From contig JBBQSV010000011.1 in the NCBI GenBank assembly GCA_038213615.1, positions 1 through 27,745 of the forward strand: DNA of 27,745 nt, given 5' to 3'. Position 1 is the first letter of the stretch, and each line of letters begins with the position of its first letter. The DNA comes from JBBQSV01 sp038213615. Lineage in GTDB: Bacteria > Patescibacteriota > Saccharimonadia > Saccharimonadales > OMJO01. The position numbers were made by a program, and so were the translations under genes. Under the pieces are notes generated by a model. The model did no database searches. It was not told the DNA's origin and saw only the letters and a program-made list of their open reading frames with translations. Positions 14,663-20,579 of this stretch are shown one piece after another.

Positions 14663-14670
14663 GGTAAACT
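14663..14670 (+). promoter_or_regulatory. probable extended -10 for tRNA-Glu
   Basis: TG-G-TAAACT (TG at 14662-14663, hexamer 14665-14670) closely matches the -10 at 9711-9719 and the one before tpiA. It lies about 92 bases before the tRNA. No good -35 is found at standard spacing. Confidence 0.4.
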
Positions 14671-14761
14671 CACCAGGGTCAACATGGTCCCATACTTTGT
14701 ATGTGGCCAATCGCTCGCCAGATAGATGTGCCCGAGCGCAAATCGTACCTTGTCCACTCAT

Positions 14762-14836
14762 GGTCCCATCGTCTAACGGTTAGGACACCAGGTTTTCATC
14801 CTGGCAATAGGAGTTCGATTCTCCTTGGGATCACCA
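14762..14836 (+). tRNA. tRNA-Glu (UUC)
   Basis: The acceptor stem GGTCCCA pairs with TGGGATC (one G-U pair). The anticodon stem CCAGG/CCTGG encloses the loop TTTTCAT, giving anticodon UUC. The T arm AGGAG-TTCGATT-CTCCT is regular and the CCA end is encoded (14834-14836). The 3' part, from 14818 on, belongs to the 26-bp att core. The gene therefore stays complete although an element is inserted at its end. A terminator hairpin follows at 14842-14870. Confidence 0.97.
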
Positions 14837-16436
14837 AAAGGGACTTATCCTTTACGGATAGGTCTTTTTTAGTTGGTACATATCTGTAAAGTGGGCTCAT
14901 TTTGTCGGTTCCAAACTCTAGGGTCTTGGAATTGAATACTACACCCTCTGGGAAAATTACTTTTTGGAACCTTTGACGCATTTCAAGGTCAGCGTCAATC
15001 CACAATTTGTGAGCATTGCCCATAAAGTTCATTGCGTAGTCTATCTGTGACTGCTTGATTGACTGCTGCTCTTCAAGGTTGTCCAGCTGTTCTCGTAGGC
15101 CCAGTTTATCAGCCTCTATGGTGGCGATAATTTCGTCCTTATCACCGTCATTCATCTCACCCTTATTCCAGCGTCTCATTGCTGTACTGCGTTCTGTATC
15201 TAGTGCTGATACGGTGTCACGAAGTCGCTTGATGCGAATATTGATGTTATCAAGCTGTTTCATAGCCGTGCGGTTCAGGATTTCTTTATAAAGTCGTAAG
15301 GTGCTCTCTGAGGGGCTTATATCCTTGAGGAACCCTGCAAAGGCCTCGTTTGCTCTCTCGGCCTTTATAGACGGAACAACACCCTTACATTGCTTTCGTG
15401 CACAGTGGTAGCGTGGAGAATGACCCCCTGAGCCTGTTTTGGGACTTGAGTAGTAGAAATTATTGCCACAACTAAAACAAATGATAAACCGTGATAGTGG
15501 ATACACCTTGTCAACTGGCTTGTTGAATATACGGCCTGGACGCTTATGAGATGAGGTGCTAATGCGTTGCTGTACCTGTATAAAAACTTCTTCCGAAACG
15601 ATAGCTTCTTTGAAGTGTTTGCCCTGAACCATATCGTACTTAGTATGCTTGCTACAGATATACCCTGCATAGGCTGGTTGGGTGAGCATACGATGTATAC
15701 CATTATCATCTGGGTGCTTACCAAAGTTATTTTTCAGGCCTTTTTCTTTGGCCATTCGCTTTATATCAGCCTGTGTGAAACCACCTTTTGCAAAGGTCTC
15801 AAATAATTCTCTGACGGCCCCAGCATCGTTGTTACGCCTCAGGGTGGTCCGCTTTTTCTTGGGTCCAATTTTGATGTGCACCAAGTCATAGCCAATTAAG
15901 TGCTGATGCTGATACCAACCTTGTCGTGCAACACTTTCCATATTATCTGTGGTTGTTCCAGACTTTATCTCATTATCAAGCTGGCCGTTTGCCACGAGTA
16001 TAGTTTCAATAAATCTGCCTGTGGGCGTATCGTCAATATGTTCACTTGCGGACCTCACAGCCATACCTAGGCCCTGCAAAACACTTTTGAGGTCAGAGTA
16101 GTACGATGATACATCTCGTGATGCTCGTTTCATATTATAGAAAAGGGCGTATCCAAGCTTCCCCTTATTGCGGCTGCAAAAGGTTATAAGCTCAAGTAGT
16201 TCCTTTCGTTTGTTGACTGTTTTTGCTGATTTGCCCTCAGTAGTACTACCAAACCACCTAACAATCTCTATACCATTATTGTCAGCGTACTGTTGTATGC
16301 GTTGTTTCTGGACGGAGAGGCTCTCGCCGTCAACCTGACCGTCATCTGATACCCTGATGTAGGCTACTGCTTTATTGCTGCGGACAACAGACAGCTTGTG
16401 CTTTTGGGCTTGTAGGCGTTCAGGTAACATACTCAT
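14796..16436 (-). CDS. large serine recombinase (integrase) of the tRNA-Glu element
   Basis: A 546-residue site-specific recombinase. The resolvase-type catalytic domain (about 20-165) has the nucleophile Ser30 in YIRVSDDGQ and the following NMKRASRD region. The recombinase domain (about 170-290) contains GYDLVHIKIGPKKKRT and MLTQPAYAGYI. A zinc ribbon follows with Cys320, Cys323, Cys345 and Cys350, then a coiled coil (about 375-470). The last residues, RIELLLPG, are encoded antisense through the tRNA-Glu gene. In the excised circle the frame would stop right after RRI (TAG at the old attR flank), giving 540 residues. A TATAAT on the minus strand (16452-16447) ends ten bases before the ATG. 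It is the last gene of a four-gene minus-strand group. Confidence 0.93.
   Translation of the reverse strand: MSMLPERLQAQKHKLSVVRSNKAVAYIRVSDDGQVDGESLSVQKQRIQQYADNNGIEIVRWFGSTTEGKSAKTVNKRKELLELITFCSRNKGKLGYALFYNMKRASRDVSSYYSDLKSVLQGLGMAVRSASEHIDDTPTGRFIETILVANGQLDNEIKSGTTTDNMESVARQGWYQHQHLIGYDLVHIKIGPKKKRTTLRRNNDAGAVRELFETFAKGGFTQADIKRMAKEKGLKNNFGKHPDDNGIHRMLTQPAYAGYICSKHTKYDMVQGKHFKEAIVSEEVFIQVQQRISTSSHKRPGRIFNKPVDKVYPLSRFIICFSCGNNFYYSSPKTGSGGHSPRYHCARKQCKGVVPSIKAERANEAFAGFLKDISPSESTLRLYKEILNRTAMKQLDNINIRIKRLRDTVSALDTERSTAMRRWNKGEMNDGDKDEIIATIEADKLGLREQLDNLEEQQSIKQSQIDYAMNFMGNAHKLWIDADLEMRQRFQKVIFPEGVVFNSKTLEFGTDKMSPLYRYVPTKKDLSVKDKSLLVIPRRIELLLPG
14818..14843 (+). repeat. attL core of the integrated element
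   Basis: A 26-bp sequence beginning ATTCTCCTTGGG and ending AAAAGGGA, identical to 20478-20503. It covers the 3' end of tRNA-Glu, including the CCA. Confidence 0.92.
14842..14870 (+). terminator. tRNA-Glu terminator supplied by the element (attL side)
   Basis: GACTTATCC (14842-14850), loop TTTAC, GGATAGGTC (14856-14864), then six Ts. The stem has one G-U pair. It has the same shape as the attR-side copy at 20502-20531. Confidence 0.88.
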
Positions 16437-16454
16437 ATTGATTACTATTATAGT

Positions 16455-16610
16455 TTAAGAACCACTATTTTGTAAAAATTGCTCAGCCATAGAAGTTAGT
16501 GATGCTATTAATTCTTTCACTTGGTCATCACTAAGTGTATGTGCATCCTTACCTAGCAACTTACGAGCCTCAGGGACGCTAATTATCAGTTTTAAGTTAG
16601 CGGTCTCCAT
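16455..16610 (-). CDS. small helical protein next to the recombinase
   Basis: A 51-residue protein starting METANLKLIISVPEARKLLG, followed by LSDDQVKELIASLTSMAEQFL. It has two helices and no membrane segment. Small proteins with this ARKLLGK...LSDDQVKELI layout commonly sit beside serine recombinases in Patescibacteria islands, from my general knowledge of such loci. Its function is unknown; it could be a recombination directionality factor or other accessory. The ATG at 16610 overlaps the upstream DUF5659 gene by 14 bases, so translation is probably coupled. A longer reading from 16658 would overlap that gene much more and is less likely. Confidence 0.65.
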   Translation of the reverse strand: METANLKLIISVPEARKLLGKDAHTLSDDQVKELIASLTSMAEQFLQNSGS

Positions 16611-16848
16611 AAAGTCTCGCTTTGACCTGTTTGAGGGCCTCATAGTAGCCTTGTGCACTGACTAGCAAATCTTTAGACCAATAACTTGTGATGTAATGCT
16701 CAAGTTCTGGCGTAGTAGTAATGCTAAAAATAACTCTATGTGTTGTGCGGTCCAGTGAAGTAAGTTCAAATCCACTCGCAACAAGAGCAGCACAACAACC
16801 TAGGTCGCTGGTCTGATAGGCTACATTCTCAGGCTCATAGTTATTCAT
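16597..16848 (-). CDS. DUF5659 family protein
   Basis: An 83-residue protein matching the DUF5659 pattern: an N-terminal YQTSDLGCCAALVASGFEL, a DRTTHRVIFSI strand, then PELEHYITSYWS and YYEALKQVKARLYGDR at the end. Members are small alpha/beta proteins of unknown function that I associate with mobile elements, often next to recombinases. Here it is the second gene of the recombinase group, overlapping the next small gene and lying 39 bases after the regulator-like gene. A role in integration or element control is suggested by position only. Confidence 0.75.
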   Translation of the reverse strand: MNNYEPENVAYQTSDLGCCAALVASGFELTSLDRTTHRVIFSITTTPELEHYITSYWSKDLLVSAQGYYEALKQVKARLYGDR

Positions 16849-16887
16849 ATTCCATTTCAGAATATGCTACGAGAATTGAGTTAGACT

Positions 16888-17583
16888 TTAGTTATAGTCT
16901 CTAGGGTCATTGCCAATCTTTTGGAGTTTGAGGCCTTGTCTTAGTGTAAACACATAATTGGCATATGTTAGAGGGTTCTCGGTTAGTTTTGTCAGTGCTT
17001 TCAGTCGGTTGTTAATGCTGTTGCTAATGCCAGCAAGGGTCTGCTCAGTTTCACTTAGACCGTACGCCAGCATTGTGTCATCAGTGAGCGTAAATGGCTC
17101 AGGGTAGCTGTCAAAGAGACCTGTTAGCACCACCTTAGCAAATGAGTTGCGGTCCCTGAGCTGCATCGTTTTCTTGCCACAGGTCAGCACTCGTTTGCCG
17201 ATATCAAATGTTATAGGTGGCAAATCTTGTATGTGCTTTGGTATGGTATCAAGTTTGAGACCAGATACGAGGGCGTTGAATGCATCAAGAAATATCATAA
17301 TAGTAATGGCATCTTCGGCTGTCTCATAATCATTACCGATGCGGATGTGCTCCCATTTGAGTACTTTTTCAGACGAGAGGAAATCAATGATTTCTTGTAG
17401 AGTATCCGATTTTAAGAAATCAATATCGTGGTAGGAAAATATCCCTGAAACATTAGGTGGTAGCAATACACCAGAGCCATAGCCGTCCTTATATTTGGTG
17501 TACAGGTCTTCAACGACAGCAGTATATTGGTCACGCTCACGCTTGGGCAGTTTCAGGATTTTCTGGGCTGTGCTCATTCTCAT
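16888..17583 (-). CDS. unknown protein, possible winged-helix C-terminus, element-encoded
   Basis: A 231-residue soluble protein. The N-terminal half (RMSTAQKILKLPKRERDQY, VSGIFSYHDIDFLK, EDAITIMIFLDAFNALVSG) is not recognised. The C-terminal part starts with FDIGKRVLTCGKKTMQLRD and ends with GISNSINNRLKALTKLTENP. This has the spacing of an OmpR-like winged helix: a two-stranded start, an HTH-like middle and a recognition-helix candidate. The ATG at 17583 is preferred because TATAAT (minus strand, 17598-17593) ends nine bases before it. An upstream in-frame start at 17646 would run through the promoter. It heads the recombinase group and may be its regulator. Function is inferred from position and a weak fold pattern. 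Confidence 0.65.
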   Translation of the reverse strand: MRMSTAQKILKLPKRERDQYTAVVEDLYTKYKDGYGSGVLLPPNVSGIFSYHDIDFLKSDTLQEIIDFLSSEKVLKWEHIRIGNDYETAEDAITIMIFLDAFNALVSGLKLDTIPKHIQDLPPITFDIGKRVLTCGKKTMQLRDRNSFAKVVLTGLFDSYPEPFTLTDDTMLAYGLSETEQTLAGISNSINNRLKALTKLTENPLTYANYVFTLRQGLKLQKIGNDPRDYN

Positions 17584-17592
17584 ATTTATTCC

Positions 17593-17630
17593 ATTATATT
17601 TGTCTAAATAGGTTAACAACAAACTATAAT
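17593..17630. promoter_or_regulatory. divergent promoter pair in the element
   Basis: A minus-strand TATAAT (17598-17593) ends nine bases before the ATG at 17583. A plus-strand TATAAT (17625-17630) ends seven bases before the ATG at 17638. The two -10 boxes are 26 bases apart and face away from each other. The space between contains GTTAAC (17613-17618), a candidate regulator site. Confidence 0.7.
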
Positions 17631-17637
17631 ACATATT

Positions 17638-18318
17638 ATGGAACATCGTTTTCTAATCCGTAGCAAAAACCGAGTATTTAAGGTCTTCAAGGTTATGCAA
17701 CACGCAAACTCAGACATTACTATTATTCCGTACAAATCCGTTTATCTAAACGGCGAGTTTATTGACGGCTATGACTATGGTGAGAAACTAATGCTTGCAA
17801 TAGACGGTAATGACTTAATGATTGACCATTATTCAGCCCATTCTGAGACAGGCCAAAGGCACATTAAGTTTGACCCAAAGAAACCTGCCATTGAACCTAT
17901 CAGTGGAGCAGCGTTTAAGTCCGAAGCCAGTCTTATCCCACTCGCTACCATATTGGCTACGACCAATACCAGTGAAGACCAAGAGCCAACTAAGGGTAAA
18001 TGGAGTGGAATACAGATGCCAGATGATACTGATTATTGCGTGTTTGATGTGTATGCTGCCCCAAAAGGTGTGTCTGTGGGCTTTAACATCCACCACAGTA
18101 TAAATAATACAAAACAGTCTGTTGAAAATATCTTTAATGTTCCGCCTATTAGTTTGAGAACTGTTGACATTCAGGTGATTACCAGAACAAGTAACCACAA
18201 CCAATGCACATTGCCAGTAAATGTGTTTGTCCAGCAGCGTGTCGGTAAAACTGCCCAAATTGTGCGTGTTGACGGCAACGAACTTGATGTACAAATATCT
18301 AGCCTCAGTATTCAATAA
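17638..18318 (+). CDS. unknown 226-residue protein, element-encoded
   Basis: I do not recognise this protein. It is soluble, without signal peptide or membrane segment. The predicted secondary structure is mostly beta, with ITIIPYKSVYLNGEFIDGYDYGEKLMLAIDGNDL, a central low-order linker (TNTSEDQEPTKGKWSGIQMP), and a second beta-rich part (YCVFDVYAAPKGVSVGFNIHHS, LRTVDIQVITRTSNHNQ, QIVRVDGNELDVQISSL). It is the only plus-strand gene in the main body of the element and is divergent from the regulator-like gene, so the two may form a control pair. The message is effectively leaderless (TATAAT seven bases before the ATG). Confidence 0.7.
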   Translation: MEHRFLIRSKNRVFKVFKVMQHANSDITIIPYKSVYLNGEFIDGYDYGEKLMLAIDGNDLMIDHYSAHSETGQRHIKFDPKKPAIEPISGAAFKSEASLIPLATILATTNTSEDQEPTKGKWSGIQMPDDTDYCVFDVYAAPKGVSVGFNIHHSINNTKQSVENIFNVPPISLRTVDIQVITRTSNHNQCTLPVNVFVQQRVGKTAQIVRVDGNELDVQISSLSIQ

Positions 18319-18344
18319 CTCTGGGCTTCTAGGGGCATTGTCAC

Positions 18345-18902
18345 TTACTTAGCAAGTAACTGTTTGAGTAGGCTAAACTCCTTGTAGGGCTGTTTATAGC
18401 TTATTGAGCCCATATGGCCTTGACCAGTGGCTATCACCAGAGTTGCTCCTAGCTTGATAGCTGGCTCTCTGGCCTGGATATCATTGCAACCCCAAGGGTC
18501 ATTATCGGAGTTTATGAGTACAATTTCACTTGCATTTTTCTTAATTACATCCCAGTCAAAGGTATCAGGTAGCATTAGGTCTGAGTAGCCGTCATCACCT
18601 AAGGATTGATAAAAACCACCAACCAACACCACTTGCTTAATAGTTACCTTAAAGTATTGCAGCATATGTAAAATGAGGGGACAAGCTGAGGAGTGTCCGA
18701 TAATTATAGTCTGCTCATCTATTGCAGGTAAGTTTCGTTCAATAAAATTATGAGTATCAACTATATTAGGCTTATCGGTATTCGGCAACAACGGCCACCA
18801 AACCTCGTAGCCCTTATTCTCTAGGTGCAATTTCGTGTCTGCGAACCAGAAATAGTCAGTATCGCTACCACCTGTACCGTGTAGTAGGAATGCTGTTTTC
18901 AT
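18345..18902 (-). CDS. alpha/beta hydrolase, RBBP9/YdeN-like
   Basis: A 185-residue serine hydrolase. The N-terminal strand and oxyanion loop read FLLHGTGG, the nucleophile elbow is GHSSA (Ser71), the acid is Asp135 in NSDNDPWG, and the base is His163 in GQGHMG. Size and motifs fit the RBBP9/YdeN group of small esterase-like hydrolases. The natural substrate is unknown. It is the last gene of a three-gene minus-strand operon; its ATG overlaps the Nudix stop as ATGA, so the two are translationally coupled. Confidence 0.85.
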   Translation of the reverse strand: MKTAFLLHGTGGSDTDYFWFADTKLHLENKGYEVWWPLLPNTDKPNIVDTHNFIERNLPAIDEQTIIIGHSSACPLILHMLQYFKVTIKQVVLVGGFYQSLGDDGYSDLMLPDTFDWDVIKKNASEIVLINSDNDPWGCNDIQAREPAIKLGATLVIATGQGHMGSISYKQPYKEFSLLKQLLAK

Positions 18903-19390
18903 ATACCTAACTCATTCACAATCTGTGGCATTGCTGGGACATACTTATCAGGGTTGCTGACAAGTTCTTGCTTTAGCTGCTCAATATCAACCCATTCAAG
19001 AGCGTCAACTTCTTCAGCTTGCATAGTAAAGCTACTAGCTTCACGGTCAGTGCTAGCTGAGTACCACTGACAAAAGTAGTTTCTTGGGTGTGTTATATGC
19101 ATTTTTACTGTCTTAGTAAACTGCAAACCCTCAAGGCCAATCTCTTCTATGGCTTCTTTGTAGATATTATCGTCATAGGTTTCACCCTCGTCAATCGTAC
19201 CTGCAACAGCTGGACCCCATTTACCTGGGTCTTTATCCTTTACTAATGCACGACGAGCTAGCAAAGTCTGGCCCTTAGAGTTTATGAGCCACAATGCTGA
19301 CACACGGTATATATCCTTACTGTAATCAACCTCAGTGCGTTCCTTGACACCAATAACTTCATCCTGAGTATTTACAATTTGTATTTTCAT
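18899..19390 (-). CDS. Nudix hydrolase
   Basis: A 163-residue Nudix protein. The Nudix box runs from Gly64 to Leu86 (GTIDEGETYDDNIYKEAIEE then IGL). It keeps the catalytic glutamates Glu79, Glu82 and Glu83, but has Lys78 where Arg is usual. The N-terminus (VNTQDEVIGVKERTEV) and the RRALVKDKDPGKWGPAVAG segment resemble the YfcD/isopentenyl-diphosphate-isomerase-like branch. It would cleave a nucleoside diphosphate-X compound; the exact substrate is not evident. It is coupled to both neighbours by four-base overlaps. The trio could act in clean-up or signalling of a nucleotide-derived metabolite, which is inference. Confidence 0.88.
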   Translation of the reverse strand: MKIQIVNTQDEVIGVKERTEVDYSKDIYRVSALWLINSKGQTLLARRALVKDKDPGKWGPAVAGTIDEGETYDDNIYKEAIEEIGLEGLQFTKTVKMHITHPRNYFCQWYSASTDREASSFTMQAEEVDALEWVDIEQLKQELVSNPDKYVPAMPQIVNELGI

Positions 19391-19710
19391 AACTCTTCCT
19401 CGCTTAATAGTGGGTAAACATCAAACGCAACCTCCTCGTAAGGGTGGGCTTGCTTCATAGTCTCAATAGCAACTTTTGCGTTACTACGCTCACAAACTAC
19501 CTCAATACGCTCCTCCTCAACTGCTTCCAGCTTATTGGCTGAGCCAATATGAGGGTTGGCTTTATTTGACGGTATGTAACGCCCCTTGCCGATAACAGAG
19601 TAACTACAATACGAATACTCACCGATTTGACCTGCACCAGCCTTGCCAAGAGCAGTCCTGACAGCATCAGCTTCAGTAATAGGAACAAAGGTCACAATCT
19701 TTACTTTCAT
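19387..19710 (-). CDS. COG3323-like protein (YqfO/Nif3 PII-like domain)
   Basis: A 107-residue stand-alone version of the CutA/PII-like domain inserted in Nif3/YqfO proteins. It shows VKIVTFVPITEADAVRTALGKAGAGQIG, SYCSYSVIGKGRY, ANPHIG, and a C-terminal MKQAHPYEEVAFDVYPL. The family is thought to bind metals or small ligands; no reaction is established for the free-standing form. It is the first gene of the three-gene operon. Its ATG lies seven bases after a minus-strand TATAAT (19723-19718), and the promoter is enclosed by a 9-bp inverted repeat. Confidence 0.85.
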   Translation of the reverse strand: MKVKIVTFVPITEADAVRTALGKAGAGQIGEYSYCSYSVIGKGRYIPSNKANPHIGSANKLEAVEEERIEVVCERSNAKVAIETMKQAHPYEEVAFDVYPLLSEEEL

Positions 19711-19743
19711 ACCTGTAATTATAGCTTATTGCTGACAGGTATG
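19708..19743. promoter_or_regulatory. inverted repeat spanning the COG3323-Nudix-hydrolase promoter
   Basis: CATACCTGT (19708-19716) and ACAGGTATG (19735-19743) are exact reverse complements separated by 18 bases, and the -10 TATAAT (19723-19718, minus strand) lies between them. The left arm includes the start codon. This is the expected shape of an operator for a dimeric repressor. Confidence 0.6.
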
Positions 19744-19774
19744 CACAAGTGGTTAAAAAGAGATAAAGTTTTGG

Positions 19775-20188
19775 TTATATTTTCCAAGTCGTTTCTTCAC
19801 CAAGCTTGAGTGGCTTCCACTCCTCTTCACCCAGGAGTACTAGCTCACGCTCGTCTGCCTTGAGAGTATCGCTCAGCTTGATAACCATTGTAATGAGCCT
19901 GTCAGTAGGTATATTGCTCATATCACGACCGTTTAACTCGTCCTTAGCCTTTTGAAGAAATTGTCCAAAAGTTTCAATGCGGTGCCGCCTGGTCACGGCA
20001 TAGCGTTCTTGTAAGTCATCAACTACTAGGGTCCGCTGGTTCTGTATGTCACGATTAGTGACAGTATCTTTGGACCACTCAATAAGTGTAGGCTTGCTAA
20101 TATGCAACTTGTCAGAAATCCGCTGGAAGCTGTAACCCTTGGCCCTTAGTTCAATAAATTGCTGTCGTTCATCTAATGTCTTACTCAC
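19775..20188 (-). CDS. helix-turn-helix protein, element-encoded
   Basis: A 137-residue protein with an N-terminal homeodomain-like HTH (ERQQFIELRAKGYSFQRISD and LHISKPTLIEWSKD, about residues 7-42). A charged helical region follows, probably a dimerisation domain (LQERYAVTRRHRIETFGQFLQKAKDEL, DRLITMVIKLSDTL). The layout recalls HTH proteins of phages and mobile elements, including small-terminase-like and transposase-like HTH proteins, but no family is certain. It starts at a GTG (20188) preceded by AGGAG nine bases upstream. It lies near attR, and its promoter region contains an inverted repeat at 20218-20238 that it might bind. Confidence 0.7.
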   Translation of the reverse strand: MSKTLDERQQFIELRAKGYSFQRISDKLHISKPTLIEWSKDTVTNRDIQNQRTLVVDDLQERYAVTRRHRIETFGQFLQKAKDELNGRDMSNIPTDRLITMVIKLSDTLKADERELVLLGEEEWKPLKLGEETTWKI

Positions 20189-20217
20189 TGCTCAATACTC
20201 CTATGTTCTATACACCG

Positions 20218-20238
20218 AGGGGTACATATTGCACCCCT
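20218..20238. promoter_or_regulatory. inverted repeat between the HTH gene and the attR hairpin region
   Basis: AGGGGT (20218-20223) and ACCCCT (20233-20238) are separated by nine bases. They lie just upstream of the HTH gene's likely -10 (TATAGA, minus strand 20212-20207) and just before the plus-strand promoter at 20244. It is a candidate operator for either promoter. Confidence 0.5.
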
Positions 20239-20243
20239 GATGT

Positions 20244-20272
20244 TTGCCTGATTATCTGGTACACTCTATGTA
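20244..20272 (+). promoter_or_regulatory. promoter pointing into the attR hairpin region
   Basis: TTGCCT (20244-20249), a 17-bp spacer and TATGTA (20267-20272). No gene follows; a terminator-like hairpin lies about 45-75 bases downstream, so the product would be a small RNA. Confidence 0.5.
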
Positions 20273-20278
20273 TATCCT

Positions 20279-20354
20279 CACAGATTAGGTTCCAGTTCGT
20301 TTCTATGAGGTTCACCAGCAAAATGCCTCACCTCTTAGTGGGGCTTTTTGCTGG
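20279..20354 (+). ncRNA. candidate small RNA of the element
   Basis: Predicted from the promoter at 20244-20272 and the terminator at 20315-20354. It would be about 70 nt. The segment contains GAGG near 20307 that can pair with CCTC near 20327, an alternative fold competing with the terminator. No homologue is recognised. Confidence 0.4.
20315..20354 (+). terminator. intrinsic terminator, first hairpin of the attR-side array
   Basis: CCAGCAAAA (20315-20323) pairs with TTTTGCTGG (20346-20354). The inner GCCTCAC (20325-20331) pairs with GTGGGGC (20338-20344) with one G-U pair, and TTTTT follows the inner stem. Confidence 0.7.
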
Positions 20355-20464
20355 GCGGTTTCAGCTGAAACCGGAACTCCGTAAAAGGAGTACGATAACG
20401 GCTTGGCATTTAACTTTTAATGCCAAACGGCTATATGCCGAGCCAGAGAAACGTCTTGTTTCTC
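20315..20464. repeat. array of six consecutive hairpins beside attR
   Basis: In 150 bases: CCAGCAAAA/TTTTGCTGG (20315-20354); an 18-bp perfect palindrome CGGTTTCAGCTGAAACCG (20356-20373); ACTCC/GGAGT (20376-20391); TTGGCATT/AATGCCAA (20403-20426); CGGC/GCCG (20428-20440); GAGAAAC/GTTTCTC (20446-20464). GGC (20400-20402) can also pair with GCC (20442-20444) to close the fourth and fifth hairpins into a three-way junction. The stems have different sequences, so this is not a tandem repeat. Possible roles are a transfer, packaging or replication origin, or a structured RNA. Confidence 0.75.
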
Positions 20465-20477
20465 CGCGTGAAGCTAT

Positions 20478-20503
20478 ATTCTCCTTGGGATCACCAAAAG
20501 GGA
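20478..20503 (+). repeat. attR core of the integrated element
   Basis: Identical over 26 bases to 14818-14843. It represents the displaced 3' end of the original tRNA-Glu gene. Confidence 0.92.
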
Positions 20504-20531
20504 TTTTTCTATTACAGAAAAGTCTTTTTTT
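20502..20531 (+). terminator. original tRNA-Glu terminator, displaced to attR
   Basis: GATTTTTCT (20502-20510), loop ATTAC, AGAAAAGTC (20516-20524), then seven Ts. It has the same stem length, wobble position and loop length as the attL copy, with different stem bases. Confidence 0.85.
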
Positions 20532-20559
20532 ATGCTACTGCTTGCAGATGTTCACCAAC

Positions 20560-20579
20560 AGTGGTTGTATATAACCACT
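20560..20579. promoter_or_regulatory. operator/promoter overlap directly before the AAA+ gene
   Basis: AGTGGTT (20560-20566) and AACCACT (20573-20579) form an exact inverted repeat around GTATAT. The repeat contains a -10-like TATATA (20568-20573) and ends one base before the ATG at 20580, so a dimeric protein bound here would block both promoter and start. Confidence 0.5.

Larger units (their letters stand above)
14818..20503. mobile_element. 5.66-kb integrated element in tRNA-Glu with serine recombinase
   Basis: The element is bounded by 26-bp direct repeats matching the tRNA-Glu 3' end. It holds a large serine recombinase at the attL end, a small helical protein, a DUF5659 protein, a possible winged-helix protein, a divergent unknown gene, a three-gene operon (COG3323-like, Nudix, alpha/beta hydrolase), an HTH protein, and a hairpin-rich region beside attR. 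It has no relaxase, replication or capsid genes, so it would need a helper or a host system to move between cells. Serine recombinases usually use short cores, so a 26-bp tRNA-derived core is noteworthy. Confidence 0.9.

Noticed and set aside
20315..20464. CRISPR array or tandem repeat
   Set aside because: The hairpin stems are all different and no repeated unit or spacer pattern exists; no cas genes are present.
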